DNA of 64,000 nucleotides from an uncultured Aquitalea sp. (GTDB lineage Bacteria; Pseudomonadota; Gammaproteobacteria; Burkholderiales; Chromobacteriaceae): assembly GCF_945957525.1 (NCBI RefSeq), contig NZ_CAMFLA010000016.1, positions 21,435-85,434 on the forward strand, read 5' to 3'. The notes under the pieces are model-generated. The model saw nothing but the letters and a program-made list of their open reading frames with translations. It made no database searches and was not told the DNA's origin. The translations under genes were made by a program, and so were the position numbers. This document shows positions 1-8,994 of the stretch, piece after piece. Every line of letters begins with the position of its first letter. Position 1 is the first letter of the stretch.

Positions 1-881
1 ACCGGATGGTTGGCGCCATGGTGGCCGAACTTCATCTTGCTGGTGCGCGCGCCGGTGGCGAGACCGAGCAGCTGATGCCCCAGGCAAATGCCGAACACCG
101 GCTTGCGGGTTTCCAGGATGGCGCGGATGGCGTCGATGGCGTAATCGCACGGCTCCGGATCGCCAGGGCCATTGGAGAGGAACACGCCGTCCGGGTTGAG
201 CGCCAGCACATCGGCCGCCGGGGTTTGAGCCGGCACCACGGTCAGCTTGCAGCCGCGTTCGGCCAACATGCGCAGGATGTTGTGCTTGACGCCGAAATCG
301 TAGGCCACCACATGGAAGTCGTGCTGAGCTTGCTGGGTATAACCCTTGCCCAAGCGCCACTCGCGGGTGTTCCACTGATAGGACTCATCACAGCTCACTA
401 CCTTGGCCAGATCCTGGCCGGCCATGGAGCCGAAGCCGCGGGCCAGTTCCAGCGCGCGCGCTTCATCGATGTCGCCGGCCATGATGCAGCCGGCCTGAGC
501 GCCCTTCTCGCGCAGAATGCGGGTGAGGCGGCGGGTGTCGATGTCGGCGATGGCCACCACATTGTGGCGCTGCAGATAGCCGGACAGCGACTCTTCCGCG
601 CGGAAGTTGCTGTGCAGCAGCGGCAGATCGCGAATGATCAGACCCGATGCAAAAACGGCGCGGGATTCGGTATCTTCCGAATTCGCGCCGACGTTACCGA
701 TATGGGGGTATGTCAGGGTGACAATTTGTTTGGTGTAGGAAGGATCCGTGAGGATTTCCTGATAACCGGTCATAGCGGTATTGAATACCACCTCACCGAC
801 CGTGTGGCCGGTAGCTCCAATGGCAACCCCTTTGAAGAGGGTGCCGTCAGCCAAGACGAGGATCGCTGGTACGGTAGACAC
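1..881 (-). CDS. carA: carbamoyl-phosphate synthase small subunit (partial, C-terminus beyond window)
   Basis: Glutaminase subunit of carbamoyl-phosphate synthase. It releases ammonia from glutamine for the large subunit CarB, feeding arginine and pyrimidine synthesis in the cytoplasm. The visible 293 residues hold the N-terminal CarA domain (begins [12 protein letters not shown]) and the class I amidotransferase domain with the nucleophile motif GICLGHQL (Cys at about residue 266). The reading frame leaves the window at [10 protein letters not shown], so the last ~80 residues are missing. The start is GTG at 881, chosen because AGGAG lies 7 nt upstream. A sigma70-like promoter and a leader hairpin precede it. 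carB would be expected beyond the left edge. Confidence 0.95.
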   Translation of the reverse strand, partial: MSTVPAILVLADGTLFKGVAIGATGHTVGEVVFNTAMTGYQEILTDPSYTKQIVTLTYPHIGNVGANSEDTESRAVFASGLIIRDLPLLHSNFRAEESLSGYLQRHNVVAIADIDTRRLTRILREKGAQAGCIMAGDIDEARALELARGFGSMAGQDLAKVVSCDESYQWNTREWRLGKGYTQQAQHDFHVVAYDFGVKHNILRMLAERGCKLTVVPAQTPAADVLALNPDGVFLSNGPGDPEPCDYAIDAIRAILETRKPVFGICLGHQLLGLATGARTSKMKFGHHGANHP

Positions 882-933
882 TGACTGGCTCCTGTTGCGT
901 TTGCTTGCGTGTTTTTGCGGTTTTTATGTGAAT

Positions 934-966
934 AACGGGACAGGATGCGCCCGCACCCGTCCCGTT
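934..966 (-). promoter_or_regulatory. carA leader hairpin
   Basis: In the carA leader, between promoter and GTG start, AACGGGAC pairs perfectly with GTCCCGTT. The inner GGGTGC pairs with GCATCC, giving a stem of about 14 bp. No U-run follows it, so it is not an intrinsic terminator. It may stabilise the leader or respond to pyrimidine or arginine supply; function unknown. Confidence 0.5.
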
Positions 967-981
967 TGGTTAAACCTTTCT

Positions 982-1010
982 ATAATAACCTTTTGCGGCG
1001 CAGCAGGCAA
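982..1010 (-). promoter_or_regulatory. carA sigma70 promoter
   Basis: On the minus strand, -35 TTGCCT (1010-1005) and -10 TATTAT (987-982) are separated by exactly 17 bp, about 100 nt upstream of the carA GTG. Confidence 0.7.
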
Positions 1011-1070
1011 TAGGTAATGGCTTGTTTTTCTTGCAAAACCGACAGGGATTTATCTTCAACGACAGCAAGC

Positions 1071-1100
1071 AAAAAGGGCGTCGCACGCGCGACGCCCTTT
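1071..1100 (-). terminator. terminator of the acyl-CoA dehydrogenase gene
   Basis: A perfect 12-bp stem (1073-1084 with 1089-1100, loop ACGC) lies just past the stop codon at 1123. On the minus strand it is followed by a T-run. Confidence 0.85.
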
Positions 1101-1122
1101 CTTCGCTCTGCTTTTACATCAT

Positions 1123-2904
1123 TCAGAACCAGGCTTCGTCCAACTCCATCACGCTGTCAGCGCCGCTGACAATGGCGGCGGCCAGGCCGGAGGCTTGCGG
1201 CAGCAAATGCTCGCCAAAGAAGCGTGCGGTGGCCATTTTGGCCTTGAGGAAATCCTCGTCGGCGCCGTCTTCGCCCAAGCGCTCGCGGGCGATCAAGGCA
1301 CCGCGCCCCAGCTGCCAGCCACCCAGCACGATGCCCATCAGCTTGAGGAAAGGCACCGAGCCGGCCGCCGCCAACTGCGGTTGCTCGCCAAAGGTGGAGA
1401 GGATGAAGGCAACGCAGCGCTCAGCCTCCGCCGCCGCCGATTTGAGGTTGGCCGCAAAGCTGTCAAAGCCGGCGGCAGCCAGCTTGTCGGCGGTAGCCAG
1501 CGCTTCGGCCAACAACGAGCGGGCGGTCGCGCCCCCTTCGCTGAAGGTCTTGCGTCCAATCAGATCCAGCGCCTGAATGCCGGTGGTACCTTCATAGATG
1601 GCGGTGATGCGGGCGTCACGATAGTACTGGGCCACGCCGGTTTCCTCGATGAAGCCCATGCCGCCGTGCACTTGCACCGCCAGGCTGGTCAACTCGTTGG
1701 CCTGCTCGGTATTCCAGCCCTTGACGATGGGAATCAGGAAATTCACCAGTGCCTGGTTGCGCGCCGCCTCGGACGTCACCGGATGACGAGCGGCGCGATC
1801 CAGCGATGCCGCCGTGAAATAAGCCAGCGCGCGCTGGGCCTCCACCTGTGCGCGAATAGTCAGCAGCATGCGACGGATGTCCGGGTGACGGATGATGGGC
1901 ACGCCAGCCGGATCGGGCGAACCCACCGCACGGCTCTGCACGCGGTCACGCGCGTACTCCACAGCCTTCTGGTAAGCGCGCTCGGAAACCGACATCCCCT
2001 CCACACCCACGCCCAGACGCGCGTGGTTCATCATGGTGAACATGTAGTTCAGGCCTTTGTTGGCCTCGCCCACCAGATAACCCACAGCTCCGCCATTGTC
2101 CCCAAAGCTCATGACGGCGGTAGGGCTGCCATGGATGCCCAGCTTGTGTTCAAGCGACACGCAACGCACGTCATTGCGCGCCCCCAGGCTGCCATCCGCA
2201 TTCACCAGGAACTTTGGCACGATGAACAGGGAAATTCCCTTCACACCAGCCGGAGCGTCGGGCAGACGGGCCAGCACCAGATGGACGATATTCTCGGCCA
2301 TGTCGTGCTCACCCCAGGTGATAAAGATTTTCTGACCGGTTACCAGGTAGCTGCCGTCAGCCTGAGGCACGGCGCGGGAACGCACCTGCGCCAGATCGGA
2401 GCCCGCCTGCGGTTCGGTCAGGTTCATGGTGCCGGTCCAGGCGCCGCTGGACATGGGCGGCAAATAGACCGCCTTCAGCGCGTCCGAAGCGTGATGATGA
2501 ATCGCCTCTACCGCACCCAGCGTCAGCAAAGGGGCCAGCGAAAACGCCAGGTTGGCCGAACACCACATTTCTTCGGCGGCGATCGCCACCAGCGCAGGCA
2601 TGCCCTGGCCGCCGAATTCCGCCGGCGCGCGCAAGCCCACCCAGCCGGATTCCACATACTGCTGCCAGGCTTCTTTGAAACCCGGAGCTGCGGTCACTTC
2701 GCCATCCTGCCATTTCGCGCCCTTGTCGCCCTGCTTGTTGATCGGCGCCAGCACGCCTTCGGCAAACTTGGCGGCCTCCTCCAGAATGGCGTCCACCAGT
2801 TCGACGGAGCAATCTTCATAGCCCGGCAGGCTGCACACCGAGGTCAACTCGGCCAGTTCGTTCAGCGCGAAGCGGATTTCTTTAACCGGAGCGTTGTAGA
2901 TCAT
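1123..2904 (-). CDS. acyl-CoA dehydrogenase, DmdC-like long form
   Basis: Flavoprotein that oxidises an acyl-CoA to the 2-enoyl-CoA and passes electrons to ETF. It has 593 residues, longer than classical ~380-residue family members, and matches the subfamily with an extra C-terminal domain, which includes 3-methylmercaptopropionyl-CoA dehydrogenase. Visible: N-terminal helical domain, middle-domain motif GTMNLTEPQAGSD, FAD region, and the catalytic-base motif IYEGTTGIQ with Glu at about residue 438. The start is ATG at 2904 (MIYNAPVK) because GAGGAG sits 6 nt upstream; an in-frame ATG further upstream lacks such a site. It follows etfBA by ~215 bp, so ETF is the likely electron acceptor. The true acyl substrate cannot be told from sequence. 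Confidence 0.9.
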   Translation of the reverse strand: MIYNAPVKEIRFALNELAELTSVCSLPGYEDCSVELVDAILEEAAKFAEGVLAPINKQGDKGAKWQDGEVTAAPGFKEAWQQYVESGWVGLRAPAEFGGQGMPALVAIAAEEMWCSANLAFSLAPLLTLGAVEAIHHHASDALKAVYLPPMSSGAWTGTMNLTEPQAGSDLAQVRSRAVPQADGSYLVTGQKIFITWGEHDMAENIVHLVLARLPDAPAGVKGISLFIVPKFLVNADGSLGARNDVRCVSLEHKLGIHGSPTAVMSFGDNGGAVGYLVGEANKGLNYMFTMMNHARLGVGVEGMSVSERAYQKAVEYARDRVQSRAVGSPDPAGVPIIRHPDIRRMLLTIRAQVEAQRALAYFTAASLDRAARHPVTSEAARNQALVNFLIPIVKGWNTEQANELTSLAVQVHGGMGFIEETGVAQYYRDARITAIYEGTTGIQALDLIGRKTFSEGGATARSLLAEALATADKLAAAGFDSFAANLKSAAAEAERCVAFILSTFGEQPQLAAAGSVPFLKLMGIVLGGWQLGRGALIARERLGEDGADEDFLKAKMATARFFGEHLLPQASGLAAAIVSGADSVMELDEAWF

Positions 2905-2990
2905 CGTTTTCTCCTCAGTCGTCTTGTCGACATGAATCGTCGTTGCAGATATGAAAAAACCGGCATGCCGTCCACCCAATGCATGAGCAG

Positions 2991-3106
2991 GCATCCCGCG
3001 CTGGCGGGATGCCGTGCTCCTCCATGAAGCAGACCGGTCATTGCCGGTTTTGTTGTTATGGCCTGCGGCTATGCTGCCGCATGGCGGGGAGAGTCAGCCT
3101 CTCCCC
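2991..3106 (-). terminator. hairpins downstream of etfA
   Basis: Two stems follow etfA on the minus strand: an 8-bp GGGGAGAG/CTCTCCCC stem (3086-3106) and a 9-bp GCATCCCGC/GCGGGATGC stem (2991-3012). Neither has a clear U-run, so read-through into the dehydrogenase gene is likely. They may act as partial terminators or RNA-stability elements. Confidence 0.4.
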
Positions 3107-3118
3107 TGATGATGCGTA

Positions 3119-4051
3119 TTACTTGGACAGCTCGGCGATCAGTTCGGGCACCACCGTGAAGAGGTCGCCCACGATACCGTAATCGGCCACCTGGAAAATC
3201 GGCGCTTCTTCATCCTTGTTGATGGCGACGATGATCTTGGAGTCCTTCATACCAGCCAGGTGCTGGATTGCCCCGGAAATGCCCACTGCTACGTACAGTT
3301 GCGGCGCCACTACCTTGCCGGTCTGGCCGACCTGGTAGTCATTCGGCGCGTAGCCTGCGTCAACGGCAGCGCGGGAAGCGCCCACAGCTGCGCCGAGCTT
3401 GTCGGCCAGCGGGTCGATAACCGCCTTGAACTGCTCTTCCGAGCCCAGCGCGCGGCCACCGGAGACGATTACCTTGGCGGAGCCCAGTTCCGGACGATCG
3501 GACTTAGTCAGCTCTTGACCGACAAAGCTGGAGAGCTGCGGATCAGCCACAACCGCCACGCTTTCAACCGCGGCAGCGCCACCCTGACCAGCCGCATCGA
3601 AAGCGGTGGTGCGCACGGTGAGCACCTTGATCGGATCGATGGATTGCACGGTGGCCATCACGTTGCCGGCATAAACCGGGCGCACGAAAGTGTCGGCGGA
3701 CTCAACGGCGGTGATCTCGGAGATCATCGCCACATCCAGCAAGGCGGCCACGCGCGGCAACAGGTTTTTACCGAAGGAAGAAGCCGGGGCCAGCACATGG
3801 CTGTAACCCTTGGCCACATCCACTACCAGCGCCGAGAGGCTTTCAGCCAATCCGTGCGCGTAGTGAGCGGCGTCGGCGGTCAACACCTTGGCCACGCCGG
3901 CCACGGACTTCGCGGCGTCGGCGGCGGCCGCGGCGTTATGGCCGGCCACCAGCACATGCACTTCGCCCAGCTTGGCGGCGGCGGTGATGGTATTCAGGGT
4001 GCCTGCTTTCAGGCTCTGGTTGTCGTGTTCAGCGATAACGAGAATGGCCAT
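3119..4051 (-). CDS. etfA: electron transfer flavoprotein alpha subunit
   Basis: FAD-carrying subunit of ETF, the soluble heterodimer that shuttles electrons from acyl-CoA dehydrogenases to ETF-quinone oxidoreductase. Its 310 residues are the usual length. The N-terminal ETF domain begins [12 protein letters not shown]. The C-terminal FAD-binding domain carries the family signature [17 protein letters not shown], followed by [23 protein letters not shown]. It starts 3 nt after etfB stops, so the two are translated from one message. The neighbouring acyl-CoA dehydrogenase is a plausible partner. Confidence 0.97.
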   Translation of the reverse strand: MAILVIAEHDNQSLKAGTLNTITAAAKLGEVHVLVAGHNAAAAADAAKSVAGVAKVLTADAAHYAHGLAESLSALVVDVAKGYSHVLAPASSFGKNLLPRVAALLDVAMISEITAVESADTFVRPVYAGNVMATVQSIDPIKVLTVRTTAFDAAGQGGAAAVESVAVVADPQLSSFVGQELTKSDRPELGSAKVIVSGGRALGSEEQFKAVIDPLADKLGAAVGASRAAVDAGYAPNDYQVGQTGKVVAPQLYVAVGISGAIQHLAGMKDSKIIVAINKDEEAPIFQVADYGIVGDLFTVVPELIAELSK

Positions 4052-4054
4052 GGC

Positions 4055-4804
4055 TTACAGCACCTTTGCTTCGTTCTTGAGTTTGGCGACCAGCTCGGCG
4101 GCATTGGCCACCTTGATGCCGGCGGAGCGCTTGGCGGGCTCGGCAACCTTGAGGGTCTTGAGACGCGGCGTCACATCCACGCCCAGATCAGCCGGCGTGG
4201 TCTTATCCAGCGGTTTCTTCTTGGCGGCCATGATGTTGGGCAGCTTGATGAAACGCGGTTCGTTCAGACGCAGGTCGGCGGTAACCAGTGCCGGCAGACG
4301 CAGCTTGACGGTTTCCAGACCGCCATCGATTTCACGAGTGATATCGGCGGTTTCGGCGGCAAGATCCACCTTGGAAGCGAAGGTACCTTGCGGCCAGCCC
4401 AGCAGGGCGGCGGTCATCTGGCCGGTCTGATTGGCATCATCGTCGATGGCTTGCTTACCCACGATCACCAGCTGCGGCTGTTCTTTTTCGGCAACGGCCT
4501 TCAGCAGCTTGGCCACGGCCAAAGGCTGCAGCTCGGCGTCGGTTTCCACCAGCAGAGCGCGATCCGCACCCATGGCCAGCGCAGTGCGCAGGGTTTCTTC
4601 ACATTGCTTCACACCCATGGAAACCACCACGATTTCGCTCGCCTTGCCGGCTTCCTTCAGACGAACCGCCTCTTCCACGGCGATTTCATCAAACGGGTTC
4701 ATGGACATCTTCACGTTGGCGACGTCGACGTCGGTGCCGTCGGCCTTCACCCGGACTTTCACGTTGTAATCCACAACGCGCTTAACAGCGACTAGAACTT
4801 TCAT
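4055..4804 (-). CDS. etfB: electron transfer flavoprotein beta subunit
   Basis: AMP-binding subunit of ETF, partner of the alpha subunit encoded 3 nt downstream. Its 249 residues begin [20 protein letters not shown], typical of the family. The beta-subunit signature region ([22 protein letters not shown]) and AMP-site region ([20 protein letters not shown]) are both visible. It is the first gene of the etfBA unit. Upstream, a CATAAT -10 element and a CAAACG-AG-CGTTTG palindrome suggest fatty-acid-linked repression. Confidence 0.97.
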   Translation of the reverse strand: MKVLVAVKRVVDYNVKVRVKADGTDVDVANVKMSMNPFDEIAVEEAVRLKEAGKASEIVVVSMGVKQCEETLRTALAMGADRALLVETDAELQPLAVAKLLKAVAEKEQPQLVIVGKQAIDDDANQTGQMTAALLGWPQGTFASKVDLAAETADITREIDGGLETVKLRLPALVTADLRLNEPRFIKLPNIMAAKKKPLDKTTPADLGVDVTPRLKTLKVAEPAKRSAGIKVANAAELVAKLKNEAKVL

Positions 4805-4872
4805 ATTCCTCCAGCGAATATCTCTCTGGGTTAATCGAACTCGGAAGGCACCTGAATCGTGGTGTTGCCTTG

Positions 4873-4906
4873 ATTATGCCCCAATACGCTTTCAAACGAG
4901 CGTTTG
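4873..4906 (-). promoter_or_regulatory. etfB promoter with PsrA/FadP-like operator
   Basis: The minus-strand -10 CATAAT is at 4878-4873. The perfect palindrome CAAACG-AG-CGTTTG (4893-4906) covers the -35 position. It fits the (G/C)AAAC-N2-4-GTTT(G/C) motif described for PsrA-type TetR repressors of beta-oxidation genes. The -35 itself is weak. Confidence 0.5.
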
Positions 4907-5044
4907 GTTGATTTGCAATGTACAGCACGTAGCAAAAAAACAACTTTGTGCAGATACTACGTCATTTCCGCTTAATTTGCATTTCCCCCGCCGCGTGTCA
5001 CAATGCACCGCAGCAATTTCACCGTCATAACCGGAGATCCTCGC

Positions 5045-5464
5045 ATGACCGTCTACTTTGAAGACATCAAAATCGGCGATTCCGCCGAGTACGCCAAGAC
5101 CATCACCGAAGCCGACATCCTGATGTTCGCGGCCGTCTCCGGCGACGACAATCCGGTTCACATCAATCAGGAATACGCCGAAACCACCCCCTTCGGCGGC
5201 CGCATCGCGCACGGCATGCTCACTGCCAGCCTGATTTCCACCGTGGTAGGTACCCGCCTGCCCGGCAACGGCACCATCTATCTGTCGCAATCCACCCGCT
5301 TCAAGGCCCCGGTGAAAATCGGCCAGACCATCACGGCCCGCGCCACGGTCATCGAGCTGTTCCCGGAAAAAAAACGCGTCAAACTGAGCACCGAATGCAT
5401 CGTTCAGGGCAAGGTGATTCTGGAAGGCGAATCGCTGGTCATCGCCCCCAGTCGCGAGGCCTGA
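5045..5464 (+). CDS. MaoC-like (R)-specific enoyl-CoA hydratase
   Basis: Hot-dog-fold hydratase that adds water to trans-2-enoyl-CoA to give (R)-3-hydroxyacyl-CoA. In polyester-making bacteria such enzymes (PhaJ) divert beta-oxidation intermediates to PHA. The 139 residues carry the family motif SGDDNPVHIN, with catalytic Asp and His, then FGGRIAHGML. The ATG at 5045 was chosen because GGAG lies 8 nt upstream; an upstream in-frame ATG has no such site. It is divergent from etfBA, which fits a role beside acyl-CoA oxidation. A GNAT gene follows 4 nt after its stop. Whether the product feeds PHA is inference. Confidence 0.85.
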   Translation: MTVYFEDIKIGDSAEYAKTITEADILMFAAVSGDDNPVHINQEYAETTPFGGRIAHGMLTASLISTVVGTRLPGNGTIYLSQSTRFKAPVKIGQTITARATVIELFPEKKRVKLSTECIVQGKVILEGESLVIAPSREA

Positions 5465-5468
5465 GCGC

Positions 5469-5930
5469 ATGGCGCAAATCAGCATTCAACGTCTGACCGA
5501 CGCTGCCGGGCTGGTGCAGGATCATGCGCTGCTAGCCCGTTGCGCCGCGCTGCACCGCCAACTGCGGCCGATGTTGCCCGAAGACGGCGAGCGCTATGCG
5601 GCGAAAATGCAACGTGTCTGCCAGTACGGCGCGGCCATCGCTGTAGCGGTGGAGGAGACGGGTCAGCCCCTGGGATTGGCGCTGTACCGGGTGTATGAAA
5701 ACACCTACGAAAACCTGCGGCTGTATATTGATGACTTGGTCACCGACGAAGCGCATCGTTCCGCCGGTATTGGCAAGCGCCTGCTTGACTGGTGTGCGGA
5801 GGAAGGCAGATCACGCGGTTGCGAGTTTCTGGTGCTGGACTCCGGCACCTGGCGCACGGCCGCGCACAAGCTGTATTTCCGCGAGGGATTCAGCATCAGT
5901 TCCTTCCACTTCACTCGCCCGCTGGTCTGA
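5469..5930 (+). CDS. GNAT-family N-acetyltransferase
   Basis: Predicted acetyl-CoA-dependent N-acyltransferase of unknown substrate. The single GNAT domain fills all 153 residues. The acetyl-CoA-binding motif A appears as HRSAGIGKRLLDWC, preceded by the beta-strand IDDLVTDEA. The C-terminal part (AHKLYFREGFSISSFHF) matches motif B. It is 4 nt behind the MaoC hydratase, so the two are probably cotranscribed, though nothing in the sequence links their functions. It converges on queG, whose stop is 15 bp away. Confidence 0.85.
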   Translation: MAQISIQRLTDAAGLVQDHALLARCAALHRQLRPMLPEDGERYAAKMQRVCQYGAAIAVAVEETGQPLGLALYRVYENTYENLRLYIDDLVTDEAHRSAGIGKRLLDWCAEEGRSRGCEFLVLDSGTWRTAAHKLYFREGFSISSFHFTRPLV

Positions 5931-5945
5931 TCGTTCAGCAGCCGC

Positions 5946-7034
5946 TCAAGCCTGCGTCGCTCCATGGCGGCGCAGCGCCCACCACACACATTCGCGCACC
6001 ATCTCGGACTCACTGTCCTGCCGCGCCCTGAGCGCAGCCAGCACCGCCTCCGAGCGGGGCGCATTGCCCAGCCCTACCGCCAGATTGGACAACCACTTGT
6101 CGTAACCGATGCGGTAAATCGGGCTGCCCGCCATCTTTTGCTGGAATTCCGCTTCCGACCAGGCAAACAGCGCCACCAGGCTCACATCGTCCAGCCCATG
6201 TCGCACGGCGAAATCCGCCTCTGCCGTCGGTACGGCAAAGCGGTTCCACGGGCAACACAGCTGGCAGTCGTCGCAACCATAAACCCGGTTGCCGATCAAT
6301 GGCCGCAAGGGCTCTGGTATGGCGCCTTTAAGTTCGATCGTGAGATAGGAAATACATCGCCGCGCATCCACTTTATAAGGCGCAACAATGGCTTGCGTGG
6401 GGCACACGTCGATACAGCGAGTGCAGCTGCCGCAGTGCTGCTGTTCCGCCTGGTCAACCGGCAAGGGCAGATCGGTAAACAATTCGCCCAGAAAATACAG
6501 CGACCCTTGGCCTTTATTGATCAGCAATGTGTGCTTGCCGCGCCAGCCCACCCCCGCCCGGGCCGCCAGCGCCACCTCCGCCACTGGCGCGCTGTCGGTA
6601 AACACCCGATACCCAAACGGGCCCACCGCCTGCGCAATGCGATCTGCCAGCCTTTGCAGCCGCTGGCGCAACACTTTGTGGTAATCCCGCCCCAAGGCGT
6701 AACGCGATACGTAGGCCATGCTGCTGTCCGCCAGCACCGCATCAGCGGCTCTCGCCTCCTCCGGCCAATAGTTCATGCGCACACTGACAATACTAAGCGT
6801 GCCAGGCACCAGCTCCGCCGGACGCACACGCAAAGCGCCATGCCGCGCCATGTAGTCCATCTCGCCGTGATTGCCTTCGGCCAACCATGTCATCAGCGCC
6901 GCCTCGTGCTCCTGAGGCAGCTCCGCGCGACCGATGCGCGCATCGGCAAAGCCGGCTTCTTGAGCCCAGACTTTGATTTGCCGCGCCAATTCGGGATAAT
7001 CCGGCTTTTGACAGGATGTTTCGTTCATGGCCAT
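5946..7034 (-). CDS. queG: epoxyqueuosine reductase QueG
   Basis: Cobalamin- and iron-sulfur-dependent enzyme that reduces epoxyqueuosine to queuosine in tRNA, the last step of queuosine synthesis. The 362 residues have the usual order: N-terminal cobalamin-binding reductase part, then a ferredoxin-like part with CGSCTRCIDVCP and CDDCQLCCPW (two 4Fe-4S clusters), then a C-terminal HEAT-like tail. Two in-frame ATGs (7034 and 7028) are possible and neither has a strong Shine-Dalgarno. Its start codon region overlaps that of the divergent tsaE inside CATGGCCATG, so the promoter of each gene must lie inside the other. Confidence 0.95.
   Translation of the reverse strand: MAMNETSCQKPDYPELARQIKVWAQEAGFADARIGRAELPQEHEAALMTWLAEGNHGEMDYMARHGALRVRPAELVPGTLSIVSVRMNYWPEEARAADAVLADSSMAYVSRYALGRDYHKVLRQRLQRLADRIAQAVGPFGYRVFTDSAPVAEVALAARAGVGWRGKHTLLINKGQGSLYFLGELFTDLPLPVDQAEQQHCGSCTRCIDVCPTQAIVAPYKVDARRCISYLTIELKGAIPEPLRPLIGNRVYGCDDCQLCCPWNRFAVPTAEADFAVRHGLDDVSLVALFAWSEAEFQQKMAGSPIYRIGYDKWLSNLAVGLGNAPRSEAVLAALRARQDSESEMVRECVWWALRRHGATQA
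6973..7000 (+). promoter_or_regulatory. candidate tsaE promoter inside queG
   Basis: TTGATT (6973-6978) and GATAAT (6995-7000) with a 16-bp spacer lie 27 bp before the tsaE ATG, within the queG coding region. Confidence 0.45.
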
Positions 7035-7518
7035 GGATGATACCAGTGTTTACAGCGGCTCCCTGCCCGACGAAATGGCGACGCAGGCGCTAGCCATCCG
7101 TCTCGCCGCCGTCCTGCAATCAGGACTGGTTATCTATCTGCAGGGTGACCTGGGCGCGGGCAAAACCACGTTCACCCGCTTTCTGCTCGGCGCGCTGGGT
7201 TATGCCGGCAAAGTAAAGAGCCCGACCTATACCCTGGTGGAAAGCTACCCCTTGGACGGTTTCACCGTTTATCATTTCGACCTGTACCGTTTCGCCGACC
7301 CGGAAGAATGGGACGACGCGGGCTTCCGCGACCTGTTCGGCCAGGACAGTGTTTGTCTGGTGGAATGGCCGGACAAGGCCGATGCTTTACTGCCGCGCGC
7401 CGACCTGACGCTGGAACTTGCAGCGGACGCCAACGGTCGCAGCTATCGTTTAATTGCCAGTACAGATTCCGGACAGTCATGCCTGACTCGATTTTCGACC
7501 CAAACCGCCGCAAGCTGA
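7027..7518 (+). CDS. tsaE: tRNA threonylcarbamoyladenosine biosynthesis ATPase TsaE
   Basis: ATPase of the TsaB-TsaD-TsaE complex that installs t6A37 on ANN-decoding tRNAs. The 163 residues contain Walker A GDLGAGKT near residue 40, the [11 protein letters not shown] segment and the HFDLYRF motif typical of TsaE. The start at 7027 is preferred because AGGA lies 10 nt upstream; ATG 7033 is the alternative. The 3' end overlaps amiC by 40 nt in another frame, giving tight coupling, and tsaE-amiC adjacency is common in proteobacteria. Confidence 0.95.
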   Translation: MAMDDTSVYSGSLPDEMATQALAIRLAAVLQSGLVIYLQGDLGAGKTTFTRFLLGALGYAGKVKSPTYTLVESYPLDGFTVYHFDLYRFADPEEWDDAGFRDLFGQDSVCLVEWPDKADALLPRADLTLELAADANGRSYRLIASTDSGQSCLTRFSTQTAAS

Positions 7519-8720
7519 TCGGCGCAGCCGCCGCCACTTTCCTGCTGAGCGTCAGCCGAATCGGTTTTGCCGCCGCCAGCCAGGTGGTGGCCATTCGCAT
7601 CTGGCCGGCCGCCAGCTATACGCGCATCACGCTGGAAGCCAGCGACGCCATCAAGTTCAAGCAATTCACCATTGCCAATCCTGACCGGCTGGTCATAGAT
7701 CTGGAAGGCGTGCAACTCAACAGCGTACTGAAAGACATCGGCAACCAGATTGCCGACGCTGACCCGTACATCAAAACGGCCCGCGCCGGCCAGTTCACAC
7801 CGGACACCGTCCGCATCGTGCTGGATCTGAAAACGGACATCAAACCTCAAGCGTTCACGCTGACGCCGGTAGCTGAATACAAGCACCGACTGGTAGTCGA
7901 TCTCTACCCCGCCAGCGGCGCGCAGGATGACCCGCTGCTGGCGCTGCTGGAAGACTACAACAAGGGCAAGCTGCAAGAGCCCGCTCCCCAAATCAAGCCC
8001 AAGAAGCAGGACAGCAATCGCCCCATCGTGGTGATGCTGGACCCCGGCCACGGGGGCGAGGACCCGGGTGCCATCGGCATGAACGGCACCCGCGAGAAAG
8101 ACATCGTGCTCAAGATCGGCAAGCAGCTCAAGCGCATGATCGACGCCGAGCGCAATATGAAAGCCTTCATGACGCGCGAGGAAGATATCTTTATTCCACT
8201 GGGCGTGCGGGTAGCCAAGGCGCGCAAACTGAATGCAGACCTGTTCATCTCCATTCATGCCGACGCCGCGCCCAATCGCAGTGCCCGCGGCTCGTCTGTC
8301 TTTGCCTTGTCGGAAAAGGGCGCGTCCAGCGCCTTCGCCAAGACGCTGGCGCAAACGCAAAACGACGCCGACCTTATCGGCGGGGTGAAGATCGGCAGCA
8401 AAGACAAGTTCCTGGCCCATACACTGCTGGACCTGACCCAAACCGCCACCATCAACGACAGCCTGAAACTGGGCAAAATGATGCTGGGCAAAGTGGGCGA
8501 CCTCAACAAACTGCACAGCCGCCAAGTGGAGCAGGCTGGCTTTGCCGTACTGAAAGCGCCGGACATTCCCTCCATCCTGGTAGAGACTGCCTTCATCAGC
8601 AATCCGGATGAGGAACAGCGCCTCCTCGACGGAGACTTTCAGCAGCAAATGGCTGGAGCTCTGCTCAGCGGCATAAAGAGTTACTTCGCTCAAGGGGCGG
8701 CCCTGGCCGCCCGCGCCTGA
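7479..8720 (+). CDS. amiC: N-acetylmuramoyl-L-alanine amidase AmiC-like (AMIN domain)
   Basis: Periplasmic zinc amidase that cleaves the amide between MurNAc and L-Ala, splitting septal peptidoglycan during daughter-cell separation. The 413 residues begin with a twin-arginine type signal ([20 protein letters not shown]). An AMIN septum-targeting domain follows at roughly residues 35-140, then an Amidase_3 domain from about residue 185. Zinc/catalytic elements seen: [18 protein letters not shown] and VETAFISN. The ATG at 7479 ([12 protein letters not shown]) lies inside tsaE. A strong terminator follows. Confidence 0.93.
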   Translation: MPDSIFDPNRRKLIGAAAATFLLSVSRIGFAAASQVVAIRIWPAASYTRITLEASDAIKFKQFTIANPDRLVIDLEGVQLNSVLKDIGNQIADADPYIKTARAGQFTPDTVRIVLDLKTDIKPQAFTLTPVAEYKHRLVVDLYPASGAQDDPLLALLEDYNKGKLQEPAPQIKPKKQDSNRPIVVMLDPGHGGEDPGAIGMNGTREKDIVLKIGKQLKRMIDAERNMKAFMTREEDIFIPLGVRVAKARKLNADLFISIHADAAPNRSARGSSVFALSEKGASSAFAKTLAQTQNDADLIGGVKIGSKDKFLAHTLLDLTQTATINDSLKLGKMMLGKVGDLNKLHSRQVEQAGFAVLKAPDIPSILVETAFISNPDEEQRLLDGDFQQQMAGALLSGIKSYFAQGAALAARA

Positions 8721-8727
8721 TCAACGC

Positions 8728-8737
8728 TTCGGCAAAC
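8728..8737 (-). repeat. intergenic copy of the GTTTGCCGAA word
   Basis: Exact 10-mer on the minus strand, between the amiC stop and its terminator. It is one of 20 copies in the window; see findings. Confidence 0.8.
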
Positions 8738-8744
8738 ATCCATG

Positions 8745-8771
8745 AAAAAGCCCGCTGCTCGCGGGCTTTTT
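8745..8771 (+). terminator. amiC terminator
   Basis: An 11-bp stem AAAAAGCCCGC/GCGGGCTTTTT with loop TGCTC is followed by T-rich DNA. Its symmetry could also stop yacG transcription on the minus strand. Confidence 0.9.
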
Positions 8772-8790
8772 CATTTTGGCCAACCTTATG

Positions 8791-8994
8791 TCAGGCCTGC
8801 CGGGACGGATCCATCTCGGAATCCGGGCTCTCCTCTACAGCCGCTACGCGATAGCTCTCGGCAGCCCACTCGCCCAGATCGATCATTTTGCAACGCTCGC
8901 TGCAGAATGGCCGAAAACGGCTCGCAGCCTCCCAACGAACAGGAGCGCGACAAACAGGACAGGCAACAGTGCGAACAGAAGGTGTTTTGGTCAT
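8791..8994 (-). CDS. yacG: DNA gyrase inhibitor YacG
   Basis: Small zinc protein (67 residues). In E. coli it binds GyrB and blocks DNA binding. Four cysteines in the pattern C-P-V-C ... C-S-E-R-C form the zinc site, followed by the family motif [13 protein letters not shown]. The start ATG at 8994 overlaps the zapD stop (TGATG), so translation is coupled. This zapD-yacG pairing follows coaE, as in many beta- and gammaproteobacteria. The C-terminus is short and acidic. Confidence 0.93.
   Translation of the reverse strand: MTKTPSVRTVACPVCRAPVRWEAASRFRPFCSERCKMIDLGEWAAESYRVAAVEESPDSEMDPSRQA

Noticed and set aside
1195..4795. Long plus-strand open frames opposite the acyl-CoA dehydrogenase and etf genes
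   Set aside because: Mirror frames of genes with clear signatures, with no supporting start signals.
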